In this document: piece after piece, positions 42,136 through 50,430 of the stretch
Numbering within the stretch: position 1 is the first letter of the stretch
Layout of the letters: the number at the start of each line of letters is the position of its first letter
Assembly: GCF_042649925.1 (NCBI RefSeq)
Contig: NZ_JBHSAF010000001.1
Span: 124,001-188,000, forward strand
From: Pseudaeromonas sharmana
GTDB taxonomy: Bacteria; Pseudomonadota; Gammaproteobacteria; Enterobacterales; Aeromonadaceae
Length of the DNA: 64,000 nt
Reading direction: 5' to 3'
The notes under the pieces: model-generated
The model's input: the letters and a program-made list of their open reading frames with translations, nothing else
Database searches by the model: none
What the model was told of the DNA's origin: nothing
Position numbers and translations under genes: made by a program

Positions 42136-43407
42136 ATGCAGGACCAGGTTTCCGAGAATCTCAGCGAAAGACTCTTCAGCAAGGTACGCAAAATCCAGGA
42201 GACGTCGACCATCTCCAATTCGGCCGAGACGATGGATGAGCCCTGTGGTGAACAGGTGTTGATCGAGGGCGTCTGCTCGAATGCCTGGTATCGGGTGCTG
42301 CGCAGGACATACTGGATCTGGCAGGGGGCCGATCCGATCGAGCTGGAAGAGGTTCTGTCACGGATCGCGACCGGCGAGGGGGAGCGGAGTCACCCGGACA
42401 AGCTGGACACCCTCAAGGGCTACGCCCCGGGCAACTGGATCTACGAATTCAGCCAGCTCGCCGGCGAATACCTGAAGAAGGGGCGCGATCTGGAAGAGGC
42501 GCAGATGCCGGATGCTGCCCGCAATGCATATCTGTTGGCCGCCCGCTATTACTCATTGGCCAGCTACCCCCATCTCAAGGGCGATGAGTTGGCCGAGCAG
42601 GCACAGGTGCAGGGCAATCTGGCCTATCGCGATGCCGGACGTCTGATGCCGGTGGCGTTGCGGGAATTGAAGATACCCTTCCGCGACAAGGAGATCTGCG
42701 GCTATCTGCACCTGCCCAGTGATGAACATACGGTGCCCGTGGTGATGGTCAGCGGCAGCATCGATAGCCTGCAGATCGATTTTTACCGTTTTTACGAGCA
42801 GTATCTGGCCCCCAATGGCATTGGCATGTTGACGCTGGATATGCCCGGGATTGGCCATTCCAGCCAGTTTCCGCTGGTGCAGGATACCAGCCGCCTGCAT
42901 CAGGCGGCCTTGCACTACCTGCGGGATGAGGTGCCCTGGGTCGACAACCAGCGCATCGGTATGGTCGGCGTGCGTCTGGGCGGGAACGTGGCGGCGCGTT
43001 TGGCCTACCTGGAACCGATGCATCTGAAGGCGATCGCCTGTATCGGTCCAGGTTTGAACCAGTTTTTTGTGGAGTCGCCGCTGTTCAATCAGGCGCCGCC
43101 GATGCTCCGGGCGTCGCTGGCGAACCGACTCGGCGCGGATGCAAAAGATTGGGCGTTGTTACAACCGCAGTGCCAGATTTTCTCGTTGAAGCGGCAGGGG
43201 CTGGTCGGCGTGACCAAGACCCGGGTGCCGATTCTGAGCATTGGTCACAAACGGGACTTCATCTGCCCGGAGTCGGATATCCGCACCCTGGCTTCGTCCA
43301 GCCATTATGGTAAGGCGCTGGTGCTGGATAAATTACCGGTTATGCAGGTGTTTGATCGCGCATTACGTGAAACTTGTGACTGGCTGAAACTTCATTTCAA
43401 TATTTAG
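42136..43407 (+). CDS. frsA: Fermentation/respiration switch protein FrsA
   Basis: An alpha/beta-hydrolase-fold protein of 423 aa matching the YafA/FrsA family, including the N-terminal helical domain (NLSERLFSKVRKIQETSTI) and LTLDMPGIGHSS. In E. coli FrsA binds EIIA-Glc and affects the balance of respiration and fermentation. The nucleophile-elbow position reads GVRLGG, with no serine, so ordinary esterase action is doubtful. Gene order gpt-frsA-crl-proB-proA is as in enterobacteria. Confidence 0.93.
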   Translation: MQDQVSENLSERLFSKVRKIQETSTISNSAETMDEPCGEQVLIEGVCSNAWYRVLRRTYWIWQGADPIELEEVLSRIATGEGERSHPDKLDTLKGYAPGNWIYEFSQLAGEYLKKGRDLEEAQMPDAARNAYLLAARYYSLASYPHLKGDELAEQAQVQGNLAYRDAGRLMPVALRELKIPFRDKEICGYLHLPSDEHTVPVVMVSGSIDSLQIDFYRFYEQYLAPNGIGMLTLDMPGIGHSSQFPLVQDTSRLHQAALHYLRDEVPWVDNQRIGMVGVRLGGNVAARLAYLEPMHLKAIACIGPGLNQFFVESPLFNQAPPMLRASLANRLGADAKDWALLQPQCQIFSLKRQGLVGVTKTRVPILSIGHKRDFICPESDIRTLASSSHYGKALVLDKLPVMQVFDRALRETCDWLKLHFNI

Positions 43408-43467
43408 CGACTACAGTAAGGGTTCGTTTGGCGTCCGATTGCCGCAATTTCGTCAAGGAGGAACCCT

Positions 43468-43857
43468 ATGTCCCCACTCATGCCTCACCGTCAGCTCATC
43501 AAGGAGTTCATGACGCTTGGTCCTTATCTGCGCCAGGAACAGTGCGAGCCGGGCCGTTATTTCTTCGATTGTCTGGCCTCTTGCCTGAACCTGAATGCGG
43601 CGCCGGAGCGTCGCGAATTCTGGGGCTGGTGGCTGGTGCTCGAGAGCTGCGAAGGTGGTTTCAGCTGTCAGAGTGAAATCGGCCTGTTCAATAAAGAGGG
43701 CATCTGGACCAATCGTCAACCCGGTGTCGCGGAGCAGGAGAGCGTGATACACAGCCGCCAGCGTTTTGTGCATGAATTGCAGCAACGGCTGGCGCGTTGG
43801 GAGATGGCGATGGTCGGAGATTTGATGCCGGCCGATCCCGCTTCATCCCTGGTGTAA
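43468..43857 (+). CDS. crl: Sigma factor-binding protein Crl
   Basis: Small protein (129 aa) that helps sigma-S join core RNA polymerase in stationary phase. LIKEFMTLGPYLRQEQCE, YFFDCLASCLNLN and REFWGWW are Crl family hallmarks. AAGGAGGAA lies before the ATG. Located between frsA and proB as in E. coli. Confidence 0.95.
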   Translation: MSPLMPHRQLIKEFMTLGPYLRQEQCEPGRYFFDCLASCLNLNAAPERREFWGWWLVLESCEGGFSCQSEIGLFNKEGIWTNRQPGVAEQESVIHSRQRFVHELQQRLARWEMAMVGDLMPADPASSLV

Positions 43858-43952
43858 GAGCGCTCTGTGGCGGGAAGAGGATGCAAATCCCGTTGCAGGG
43901 GGGCGGTCCCATCGGTATAAAGAAGGCCTTCTCTGCGTAGAGCCTTCTTCTT

Positions 43953-45071
43953 ATGGAAAAGAAAACCCTTGTTGTGAAGCTGGGTACCAGCATTCTGACC
44001 GGCGGTACCCGGCGCATCGACCGGGCGCACATGGTCGAACTGGTGCGCCAGCTGGCCCAGTTGCATCGTGAGGGGCACCACGTGGTGGTGGTCACGTCCG
44101 GTGCGATTGCCGCCGGACGCGAGCTGCTGGGTCATCCGGCACTGGCCCCCACCATGCCGAACAAACAGATGCTGGCGGCTGTGGGTCAGAGCCACCTGAT
44201 CCAGATCTGGCAACGTCTGTTCGATATCTATCAGCTGCACGTCGGCCAGATGCTGTTGACCCGCGCGGATCTCGAGGATCGCGAACGCTATCTGAATGCC
44301 CGCGACACCCTCAATGCGTTGTTGTCCCATCGCATCATTCCGGTGATTAACGAGAATGACGCCGTGGCGACCACCGAAATCAAGGTCGGGGACAACGATA
44401 ATCTGTCGGCGCGAGCGGCCATCCTGGCCGATGCCGATTTGTTGATTCTGCTGACCGACCAGCAAGGCCTGTTCACCGCTGACCCGCGATCCAATCCCGA
44501 TGCACGCTTGATCGAGGAAGTGCATGAAATCACCGATGAACTGCGTGCTCTGGCCGGTGACAGCGTCAGCGGACTCGGCACTGGTGGCATGGCAACCAAG
44601 TTGCAAGCGGCGGATGTGGCCACACGCTCCGGTATTGAGGTGGTGATCGCCAGCGGCAAGACCCCGGAACTGATCGGTCGTCTGGCCCACGGCGAGCGTA
44701 TCGGTACCCGTTTCACTGCTCAGGCCAATCCGCTTGAGAGTCGCAAGAGCTGGATCCTGGCCGGACCTCCACCGCATGGTGAACTGGTGGTCGACGACGG
44801 TGCGGCACGCGCGGTGCAGTCCAAAGGATCCAGCCTGCTGCCCAAAGGGATCAGTCAGGTGTGTGGTACGTTTGAGCGCGGTGATGTGGTGCGCGTGCTG
44901 TCGTCACAAGGCAAGGAGCTGGCGCGCGGGATTTGCCGCTACAATGCCACCGATTTGCAACGGATCGCCGGCAAGCACTCCGATGAAATCGAATCCTGTC
45001 TCGGCTATGGATATGGTCCGGTGGCCATCCACAGAGATGACCTGGTGCTATTGAAAGGAGATACGCAATGA
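43953..45071 (+). CDS. proB: Glutamate 5-kinase
   Basis: First enzyme of proline synthesis: phosphorylates glutamate with ATP and is feedback-inhibited by proline. 372 aa with the amino-acid kinase domain (VVKLGTSILTGG; NENDAVATTEIKVGDND) and a C-terminal PUA domain (~residues 280-360). It overlaps proA by 4 nt (ATGA), so the pair is coupled. Confidence 0.97.
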   Translation: MEKKTLVVKLGTSILTGGTRRIDRAHMVELVRQLAQLHREGHHVVVVTSGAIAAGRELLGHPALAPTMPNKQMLAAVGQSHLIQIWQRLFDIYQLHVGQMLLTRADLEDRERYLNARDTLNALLSHRIIPVINENDAVATTEIKVGDNDNLSARAAILADADLLILLTDQQGLFTADPRSNPDARLIEEVHEITDELRALAGDSVSGLGTGGMATKLQAADVATRSGIEVVIASGKTPELIGRLAHGERIGTRFTAQANPLESRKSWILAGPPPHGELVVDDGAARAVQSKGSSLLPKGISQVCGTFERGDVVRVLSSQGKELARGICRYNATDLQRIAGKHSDEIESCLGYGYGPVAIHRDDLVLLKGDTQ

Positions 45072-46327
45072 CATTGAAAGCCATGGGCAAAGCGGCACGC
45101 GATGCCGCCTATGAGCTGGCGGTGGCGCCGACCCGACAAAAAAACCTGGCGTTGCTGGCGATGGCCGACGAGCTGGAGATCAACGAACAGGAGATCCTGG
45201 CTGCCAATGCCGAAGACATCGCTGCAGCCCGCGCTGCCGGTTTGTCTGAGGCCATGCTGGATCGGTTGCTGCTCAATCCATCCCGACTGGCGGGCATGGC
45301 AGCCGATGTACGCAAAGTGGTCAGCCTGGATGATCCGGTCGGCAGCGAGCTGGACTCGCGGGTGCTGGAGAATGGTTTGCGCCTCTCCCGGCGCCGGGTG
45401 CCCATCGGCGTCATCGGCGTTATCTATGAGGCCAGACCCAATGTCACCATCGACATTGCCGCCCTGTGCCTGAAGACTGGCAATGCCAGCATATTGCGAG
45501 GTGGGCGCGAGACGTTCCATTCCAACATGGCGTTGGTCAAGGTGATTCAGCGCGCGCTGGCCAAGGCCGGTTTGCCGGCGGCATCGGTACAGTATATCGA
45601 ACGGCCGGACCGGGAACTGGTGTCCGAATTGCTGCGCCTGGATGAGTATGTGGACATGATCATCCCGCGCGGTGGTGCCAATCTGCATAAGCTGTGCAAG
45701 GAGCAGAGCACGATTCCGGTCATCATCGGCGGCTTTGGTGTCAGCCACCTGTTTGTCGATGTCAGTGCCGATTTGCGACGGGCTGTTGACGTCATCGATA
45801 ACGCCAAAGTGCAGCGCCCTTCGGCGTGCAATGCCCTGGATACCCTGCTGGTGCACGAGGCGATTGCCGATGAGTTCCTGCCAGCCCTGGTGGCTCGCAT
45901 GAACAGCCGTCAGGTGGCATTGGTGGCCGAGGAACGGGCCTTTTCCCTGTTGCAGGCGGCCGGCGCCTCGGAGTTGCGCCTGGCCGGGGCCGACGATTTC
46001 GACACCGAGTGGCTCTCATTGACGCTGGGCGTCAAACTGGTGAGTGACGTTGATGCGGCACTGGCGCATCTGCGCCAGCATAATGCCTGTCACTCGGATG
46101 CCATTCTGACCAATGATCTGGCCAATGCCGAGCGCTTCATCAATGGTGCGGGTTCGGCGGCGGTCTACGTCAATGCCTCAACCCGATTCACCGATGGTGG
46201 ACAGTTCGGGCTCGGTGCCGAGGTGGCGGTGTCGACACAGAAACTGCATGCCCGTGGTCCAATGGGACTCGAGGAACTGACCAGTTACAAGTGGATCGGT
46301 CAGGCTGATTACCTAAGCCGTAGTTAA
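45068..46327 (+). CDS. proA: Gamma-glutamyl phosphate reductase
   Basis: NADPH-dependent reduction of glutamyl phosphate to the semialdehyde, the second proline step. 419 aa, ALDH-like fold with the catalytic cysteine in VQRPSACNALDTLLV and the conserved GLGAEVAVSTQKLHARGPMG near the C-terminus. Preceded by AAAGGAG; the start overlaps proB. Confidence 0.97.
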   Translation: MTLKAMGKAARDAAYELAVAPTRQKNLALLAMADELEINEQEILAANAEDIAAARAAGLSEAMLDRLLLNPSRLAGMAADVRKVVSLDDPVGSELDSRVLENGLRLSRRRVPIGVIGVIYEARPNVTIDIAALCLKTGNASILRGGRETFHSNMALVKVIQRALAKAGLPAASVQYIERPDRELVSELLRLDEYVDMIIPRGGANLHKLCKEQSTIPVIIGGFGVSHLFVDVSADLRRAVDVIDNAKVQRPSACNALDTLLVHEAIADEFLPALVARMNSRQVALVAEERAFSLLQAAGASELRLAGADDFDTEWLSLTLGVKLVSDVDAALAHLRQHNACHSDAILTNDLANAERFINGAGSAAVYVNASTRFTDGGQFGLGAEVAVSTQKLHARGPMGLEELTSYKWIGQADYLSRS

Positions 46328-46420
46328 ACAGCCGGCTCACAGACACCTTTGAGGCTGGAAGATATGGCGGCCCATCAGTTATGATGGGCCGCCTTTGTTT
46401 TTACTGGATGCCAATTACAG

Positions 46421-46852
46421 ATGAGCAAGTCCCGCCTGACGGAACTGTTGCCACTGAACCTACCTTTGCCACTGGATCTGGAATGCTGGCGTGAGGCGCT
46501 GTTGCGTACCTTGCCGCCACCGATCACCGGAGAGCTGACGCTGTTTGCCGGCGTGCCGCTGAAGGTGATCATCAGCTTTGACCAGACAGGGGCCGACGTG
46601 TTGCTGCCCATGCAGGAGTCGGCCATGAGCAGCGTGTCACGGCATAAACCGGTACCGCAAGGCCGCGTCGAGCTGGCGGGAGGCTCGCTGGAGCAACTGC
46701 AGCGTCTGGTCAATGACACTATCGCTATGCGCATCAAATCGTTCCGCGAGTGTGCCTGTTGTGGGCGCCGCGTGCCGCAGGAGCTGCTGGGCAGCCTGAA
46801 TGGCGCTCCTGCCTGTCGCCAGTGCTTGCAGGGCCGGCGGTTTTTGTTGTGA
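46421..46852 (+). CDS. Unknown protein with C-terminal cysteine pairs
   Basis: A 143-aa soluble protein. Residues 1-100 show no recognised domain; the C-terminal part has ECACCGRRV ... ACRQC, two CxxC-like pairs about 20 residues apart that could hold a zinc ion. It lies 30 nt before arfB on the same strand, in a run of close or overlapping genes reaching to 48948, so a link to translation or RNA is possible but unproven. Confidence 0.65.
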   Translation: MSKSRLTELLPLNLPLPLDLECWREALLRTLPPPITGELTLFAGVPLKVIISFDQTGADVLLPMQESAMSSVSRHKPVPQGRVELAGGSLEQLQRLVNDTIAMRIKSFRECACCGRRVPQELLGSLNGAPACRQCLQGRRFLL

Positions 46853-46882
46853 TGCGCCACGCTGCGTATGCCGAGGTGCGGA

Positions 46883-47332
46883 ATGGCTGACAACCTCACG
46901 ACCGCCACGCCCTGGTTGCAGATCTCTTCCCGTCTGGCCATCCCGTTGACAGAGATTGAGATGACGGCGATGCGGGCGCAAGGCGCTGGTGGGCAGAACG
47001 TGAATAAAGTGTCGTCTGCCATTCATCTGCGCTTTGCGGTGGCGTCGTCATCGTTGCCCGAAGGGTGCAAGCAGCGCTTGCTGGCCTCCGGGGATCAGCG
47101 CTTGACCCGCGACGGTGTGCTGGTGATTAAAGCCCAGCAATACCGCACCCAGGAACAAAACCGGCAGGATGCTCTGGCCCGTTTGCAGGCGATATTGCTG
47201 CAGGCCTCACAGGTCCCGGTGACCCGGATCGCCACGCGTCCGACCCTGGCATCCAAGCGCCGGCGTCTGGTCGACAAGCAGCGGCGAGCCGACATCAAAA
47301 CCGGGCGCAAGGCGCCCCGCCATGATGGATGA
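46883..47332 (+). CDS. arfB: Alternative ribosome-rescue factor ArfB
   Basis: Peptidyl-tRNA hydrolase (149 aa) that frees stalled ribosomes. The release-factor GGQ motif is in RAQGAGGQNVNKVSSA, and the basic C-terminal tail (KRRRLVDKQRRADIKTGRK) is the part that enters the empty mRNA channel. Start at 46883 chosen for family fit. Overlaps the next gene by 11 nt. Confidence 0.95.
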   Translation: MADNLTTATPWLQISSRLAIPLTEIEMTAMRAQGAGGQNVNKVSSAIHLRFAVASSSLPEGCKQRLLASGDQRLTRDGVLVIKAQQYRTQEQNRQDALARLQAILLQASQVPVTRIATRPTLASKRRRLVDKQRRADIKTGRKAPRHDG

Positions 47333-47891
47333 AGCGCTACGCCACTGTGTGGCACCCGGTCTGGATTTGGTCCCGCTGCGCCGCGAGCTCGCGCCGGCAC
47401 TGTTTGCGCTGACCGAGGAGTACCGCTCCGATCTGGCGCGCTGGTTGCCATGGCCAAACAAGGTGCGCCAACTGGCGGACACCGAAGCGTACATTGCCCA
47501 GATGCTGTTGTTACTGGCACAACGCCAGGCCATGCAATTTGCCATCGAGATGGATGGCCAGGTGATCGGGGTTTGCGGTTTCAACAAATGGTCACGCCGG
47601 CTGGCGCGTGGTGAGCTGGGATACTGGCTGGCTCCGCCGTGGCGCGGCAAAGGGGTTATCACCGGTTGTTGTCGCTGGCTATGTGCGTATGGCTTCATTA
47701 CCTTGGGGCTACAACAGATGCAGATTGCCGCCGCAACCGGCAATCTGGCCAGCCGAGCTGTCTGCGAGCGGCTGGGCATGCGCCTGCATGTGCAGGTGGC
47801 CGCAGCCGAGCAGCTGGATCATGGCCTGGTCGATCACGCCATTTATCGCCTATCGCGTTCTGAATGGGAGCAAACATGTCAGAGATCCTGA
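47322..47891 (+). CDS. GNAT N-acetyltransferase, RimJ/RimL type
   Basis: A 189-aa acetyltransferase of the RimJ/RimL-like GNAT class: LVPLRRELAPALFALTEEY at the start and ELGYWLAPPWRGKGVITGC as the acetyl-CoA loop. Related proteins acetylate ribosomal proteins or other N-termini; the target is unknown. It overlaps arfB and the next acetyltransferase, indicating one transcript. Confidence 0.88.
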   Translation: MMDEALRHCVAPGLDLVPLRRELAPALFALTEEYRSDLARWLPWPNKVRQLADTEAYIAQMLLLLAQRQAMQFAIEMDGQVIGVCGFNKWSRRLARGELGYWLAPPWRGKGVITGCCRWLCAYGFITLGLQQMQIAAATGNLASRAVCERLGMRLHVQVAAAEQLDHGLVDHAIYRLSRSEWEQTCQRS

Positions 47892-48337
47892 TTCGTCAAG
47901 CCACAATGACAGACGTTGCACCAGTGTGCGACTTGATGGCCCAGCTGGGTTATCCCGTGGCGGAAGCGTTGTTGGCTCGGCGTCTGGCCCAACTGCTGGA
48001 TCACCCGGATGCCGCCCACTGGGTCGCGTTGCAGGGGCCACGCCTGGTCGGTGTGATCAGCGTTCACTTCATACCCCAATTGCCGTTGGCCGGTGATTTT
48101 GCGCGCATCAGCTACCTGTGCATTGATGCCTGCGCGCAGGGCCTGGGGATCGGGCGACAGTTGCTACAGCAGGTCGAGCAGGCCGCGTCGGGCCGAGGTT
48201 GCGACCGTATCGAACTGCATTGCCATACGCGCCGTAGCGGAGCCCATGCCTTTTACGAGCAGTGCGGATTTGCCGATGAGCCGCGCTATTTCTGTAAACG
48301 ACTACCGCCCGCCACTCGTGCTGAGGAGCCGCGATGA
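47876..48337 (+). CDS. GNAT N-acetyltransferase
   Basis: A second, unrelated-looking GNAT protein (153 aa) with the CoA-binding motif QGLGIGRQLLQQVE and the C-terminal AHAFYEQCGF. The ATG at 47876 overlaps the upstream gene by 16 nt. Substrate unknown. Confidence 0.88.
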   Translation: MSEILIRQATMTDVAPVCDLMAQLGYPVAEALLARRLAQLLDHPDAAHWVALQGPRLVGVISVHFIPQLPLAGDFARISYLCIDACAQGLGIGRQLLQQVEQAASGRGCDRIELHCHTRRSGAHAFYEQCGFADEPRYFCKRLPPATRAEEPR

Positions 48338-48948
48338 AGCCGTTTTCCACCCTGTTGATCCTGTTGGGGAGCCTGCTGTGCCAGGCTGAAGCCTGGTCAC
48401 AACCGGAGACGGCGCCGGCTCCGGGCGGCACGCCGGAGATCCTGGGGTGGGCCGAGACTGTTCTGCTGCAGCCTTCGGCATTATGGTTGGAGGCCAAGCT
48501 GGATACCGGCGCCGAGACCTCGTCGCTGGATGCCGACCGGCTGAGCCTGTTCGAGCGGGATGGTGAAGAGTGGGTCGCCTTTGATCTGCAGGCCAGCCGT
48601 GATGGCCATCGGGTGACGCAGCGTATCGAACGCCCGGTCGAGCGCTGGGTGCGGATCCGCAGTGCGGCAAGTGCCCAATGCCCGTCAGTGGTGGATCGCC
48701 GCCCTGTGATACGCCTGCAAATCTGTGTCGCCGATCAGGAAATCAATACCGAATTTTCGCTGCGTGACCGCTCCGGGATGAGCTATCCGATGCTGATTGG
48801 ACGCCGCGCGCTGGCGCTGCTCGGCGCGGTGGATGCCGCGCGCAGTCATCTGCATGCCCCTTGCCAGGCGGCAGAGATTACCCCAGTGCCGTCAGCGGCA
48901 GCTGATAGACCCACTCCAGACCATCCTCAGGATCCTGATGTTCGGTGA
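48334..48948 (+). CDS. Retropepsin-like protease family protein (PF05618)
   Basis: A 204-aa exported protein (signal peptide to ~residue 22) with the putative ATP-dependent zinc-protease fold: LEAKLDTGAETSSLDA carries the aspartyl-type DTGA motif and SYPMLIGRRAL is the family's second signature. Cytoplasmic relatives accompany RimK-like ligases; this one is exported and has no RimK neighbour. It overlaps the upstream gene by ATGA and the convergent GNAT gene by 71 nt. Confidence 0.85.
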   Translation: MKPFSTLLILLGSLLCQAEAWSQPETAPAPGGTPEILGWAETVLLQPSALWLEAKLDTGAETSSLDADRLSLFERDGEEWVAFDLQASRDGHRVTQRIERPVERWVRIRSAASAQCPSVVDRRPVIRLQICVADQEINTEFSLRDRSGMSYPMLIGRRALALLGAVDAARSHLHAPCQAAEITPVPSAAADRPTPDHPQDPDVR

Positions 48949-49429
48949 AGTGAATAAAGCCACGCCGCCGGGCCAAGGCAGTTGAGGCAAGGTTATCGGG
49001 GCTGATGGAGAGAATGGCCGTTGCGACCCCTTGCTGTGCAGCCAGTGACAGCATGGCGTCCAGTGCCTCGCCGGCATAGCCCTGCCGCCGCCATTGCGGA
49101 TAGATCTCATATCCCAGTTCGATACCGTTCCTGACTCCCAGTTGCTGCAGGTAGTCGGGATTAGGGGCGGTGTGAAAGCCGATATGACCTATCATCTGGC
49201 CACTGTCACCATGACAGATGGCGCGCAATCCCCAGGGGCGGTAGTCGGGGTCCAGCACCATATCCTTGTGTCGTAGCGCCATCAGTTGCCACTGAGCGAG
49301 CCACGGCGCCGGCAGCTCGGCGCCCAGCCATTGCTGCGCCTGCGGGTAGTTGGCCGTCAGGCAGCTGTGCAGAAACGCCAGCTCCAACCGGCGCAGGTTG
49401 AGGCGTGTCGTGGTCAGGCAAGCGGTCAA
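48878..49429 (-). CDS. GNAT N-acetyltransferase, RimJ/RimL type
   Basis: A 183-aa acetyltransferase: TTRLNLRRLELAFLHSCL, then ELGYEIYPQWRRQGYAGEAL as the CoA loop, then STALARRRGF. Its 3' end overlaps the convergent protease gene by 71 nt; both frames look genuine. Substrate unknown. Confidence 0.85.
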   Translation of the reverse strand: MTACLTTTRLNLRRLELAFLHSCLTANYPQAQQWLGAELPAPWLAQWQLMALRHKDMVLDPDYRPWGLRAICHGDSGQMIGHIGFHTAPNPDYLQQLGVRNGIELGYEIYPQWRRQGYAGEALDAMLSLAAQQGVATAILSISPDNLASTALARRRGFIHFTEHQDPEDGLEWVYQLPLTALG

Positions 49430-49578
49430 GGGCTGCTCCTGTGTGCGGGTGATCCGGTTTTGAGACTATCGCTTTGATTCCTTGCCTGCCAGTGCTCTGC
49501 AGGGCAAGCGGCTGATTATACTGATTAGCAAGGGTGGCACGCACTATCACCTGGTCACAGGCCGGGGGGAGGTGGGAG

Positions 49579-50430
49579 ATGGCAATGCTTGAACGACTGG
49601 GCCGTTTGCTGGCCGGCTATCTTTCCAAGCCTCATCCCCGCGATATCAATCGGCCGACACTAAGCCCGGATGTGCTGGCCTCGACGCTGCGTAAAGGCGA
49701 TGTGCTGCTGGTGGAGGGGACCAGCCGTTTTGGCGCGGCCATCAAGTACCTGAGCCAGTCGACCTGGTCCCATGCCTGTCTCTACATTGGTGATAGCCTC
49801 GGCGTATCCACTGAGGGCGGTGAACCTTGCGTTCTCATCGAGGCAGACATCCTCGAGGGGGTCAGGGCCGTGCCCTTGAGCCTGTATGCGCAGGAGCATA
49901 CCCGGATCTGCCGGCCGGTAGGTATCTCGGAGGCGGAGATTGCAGCATTGATCCGCTATCTGCTGTCCCGCCTCGGGGATCGCTATGATTTGAAGAATAT
50001 CGTCGACCTGGCCCGTTACCTGGTACAGACCCCGCCGGTGCCGGCGCGGTGGCGACGGCATCTGTTGCGTCTGGGGAGCGGGGATCCGACGCGCGCCATC
50101 TGCTCGTCATTGATTGCGCAAGCGTTCGCCCATATCCATTATCCGATTCTGCCTGATCGGGTCATCGAACATACGGTTACCGAGGATTCGCAGCGCATGC
50201 GGCATGAATTCTTCCGCGTGCGCCATCCCTCTTTGTATACGCCCAGAGATTTCGACCTCTCCCCCTACTTTCAGATCGTAAAGCCAACGCTGGATCGTGG
50301 TTTCAACCCGCACACCCTGCAGTGGCAGGAGGATTGGCCCGGATTGCCGGTGAACCGACAGACGGTGGTTGATCCGGCACCGGCAGCGGCCTCTGCCGAT
50401 AGGCATATCCCCCCTGCGGCTGCGGAATAA
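49579..50430 (+). CDS. YiiX/YebB-like NlpC/P60 cysteine hydrolase
   Basis: A 283-aa protein of the permuted papain-like (YiiX/YebB) group. Catalytic histidine in TWSHACLYIG and cysteine in AICSSLIAQAF, in the permuted order; GDVLLVEGTSRFGAAIKYL opens the domain. Family members act on lipid or acyl/peptide bonds; substrate unknown. Start at 49579 is supported by GGAGGTGGG. Its last 128 nt overlap convergent modF. Confidence 0.82.
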   Translation: MAMLERLGRLLAGYLSKPHPRDINRPTLSPDVLASTLRKGDVLLVEGTSRFGAAIKYLSQSTWSHACLYIGDSLGVSTEGGEPCVLIEADILEGVRAVPLSLYAQEHTRICRPVGISEAEIAALIRYLLSRLGDRYDLKNIVDLARYLVQTPPVPARWRRHLLRLGSGDPTRAICSSLIAQAFAHIHYPILPDRVIEHTVTEDSQRMRHEFFRVRHPSLYTPRDFDLSPYFQIVKPTLDRGFNPHTLQWQEDWPGLPVNRQTVVDPAPAAASADRHIPPAAAE

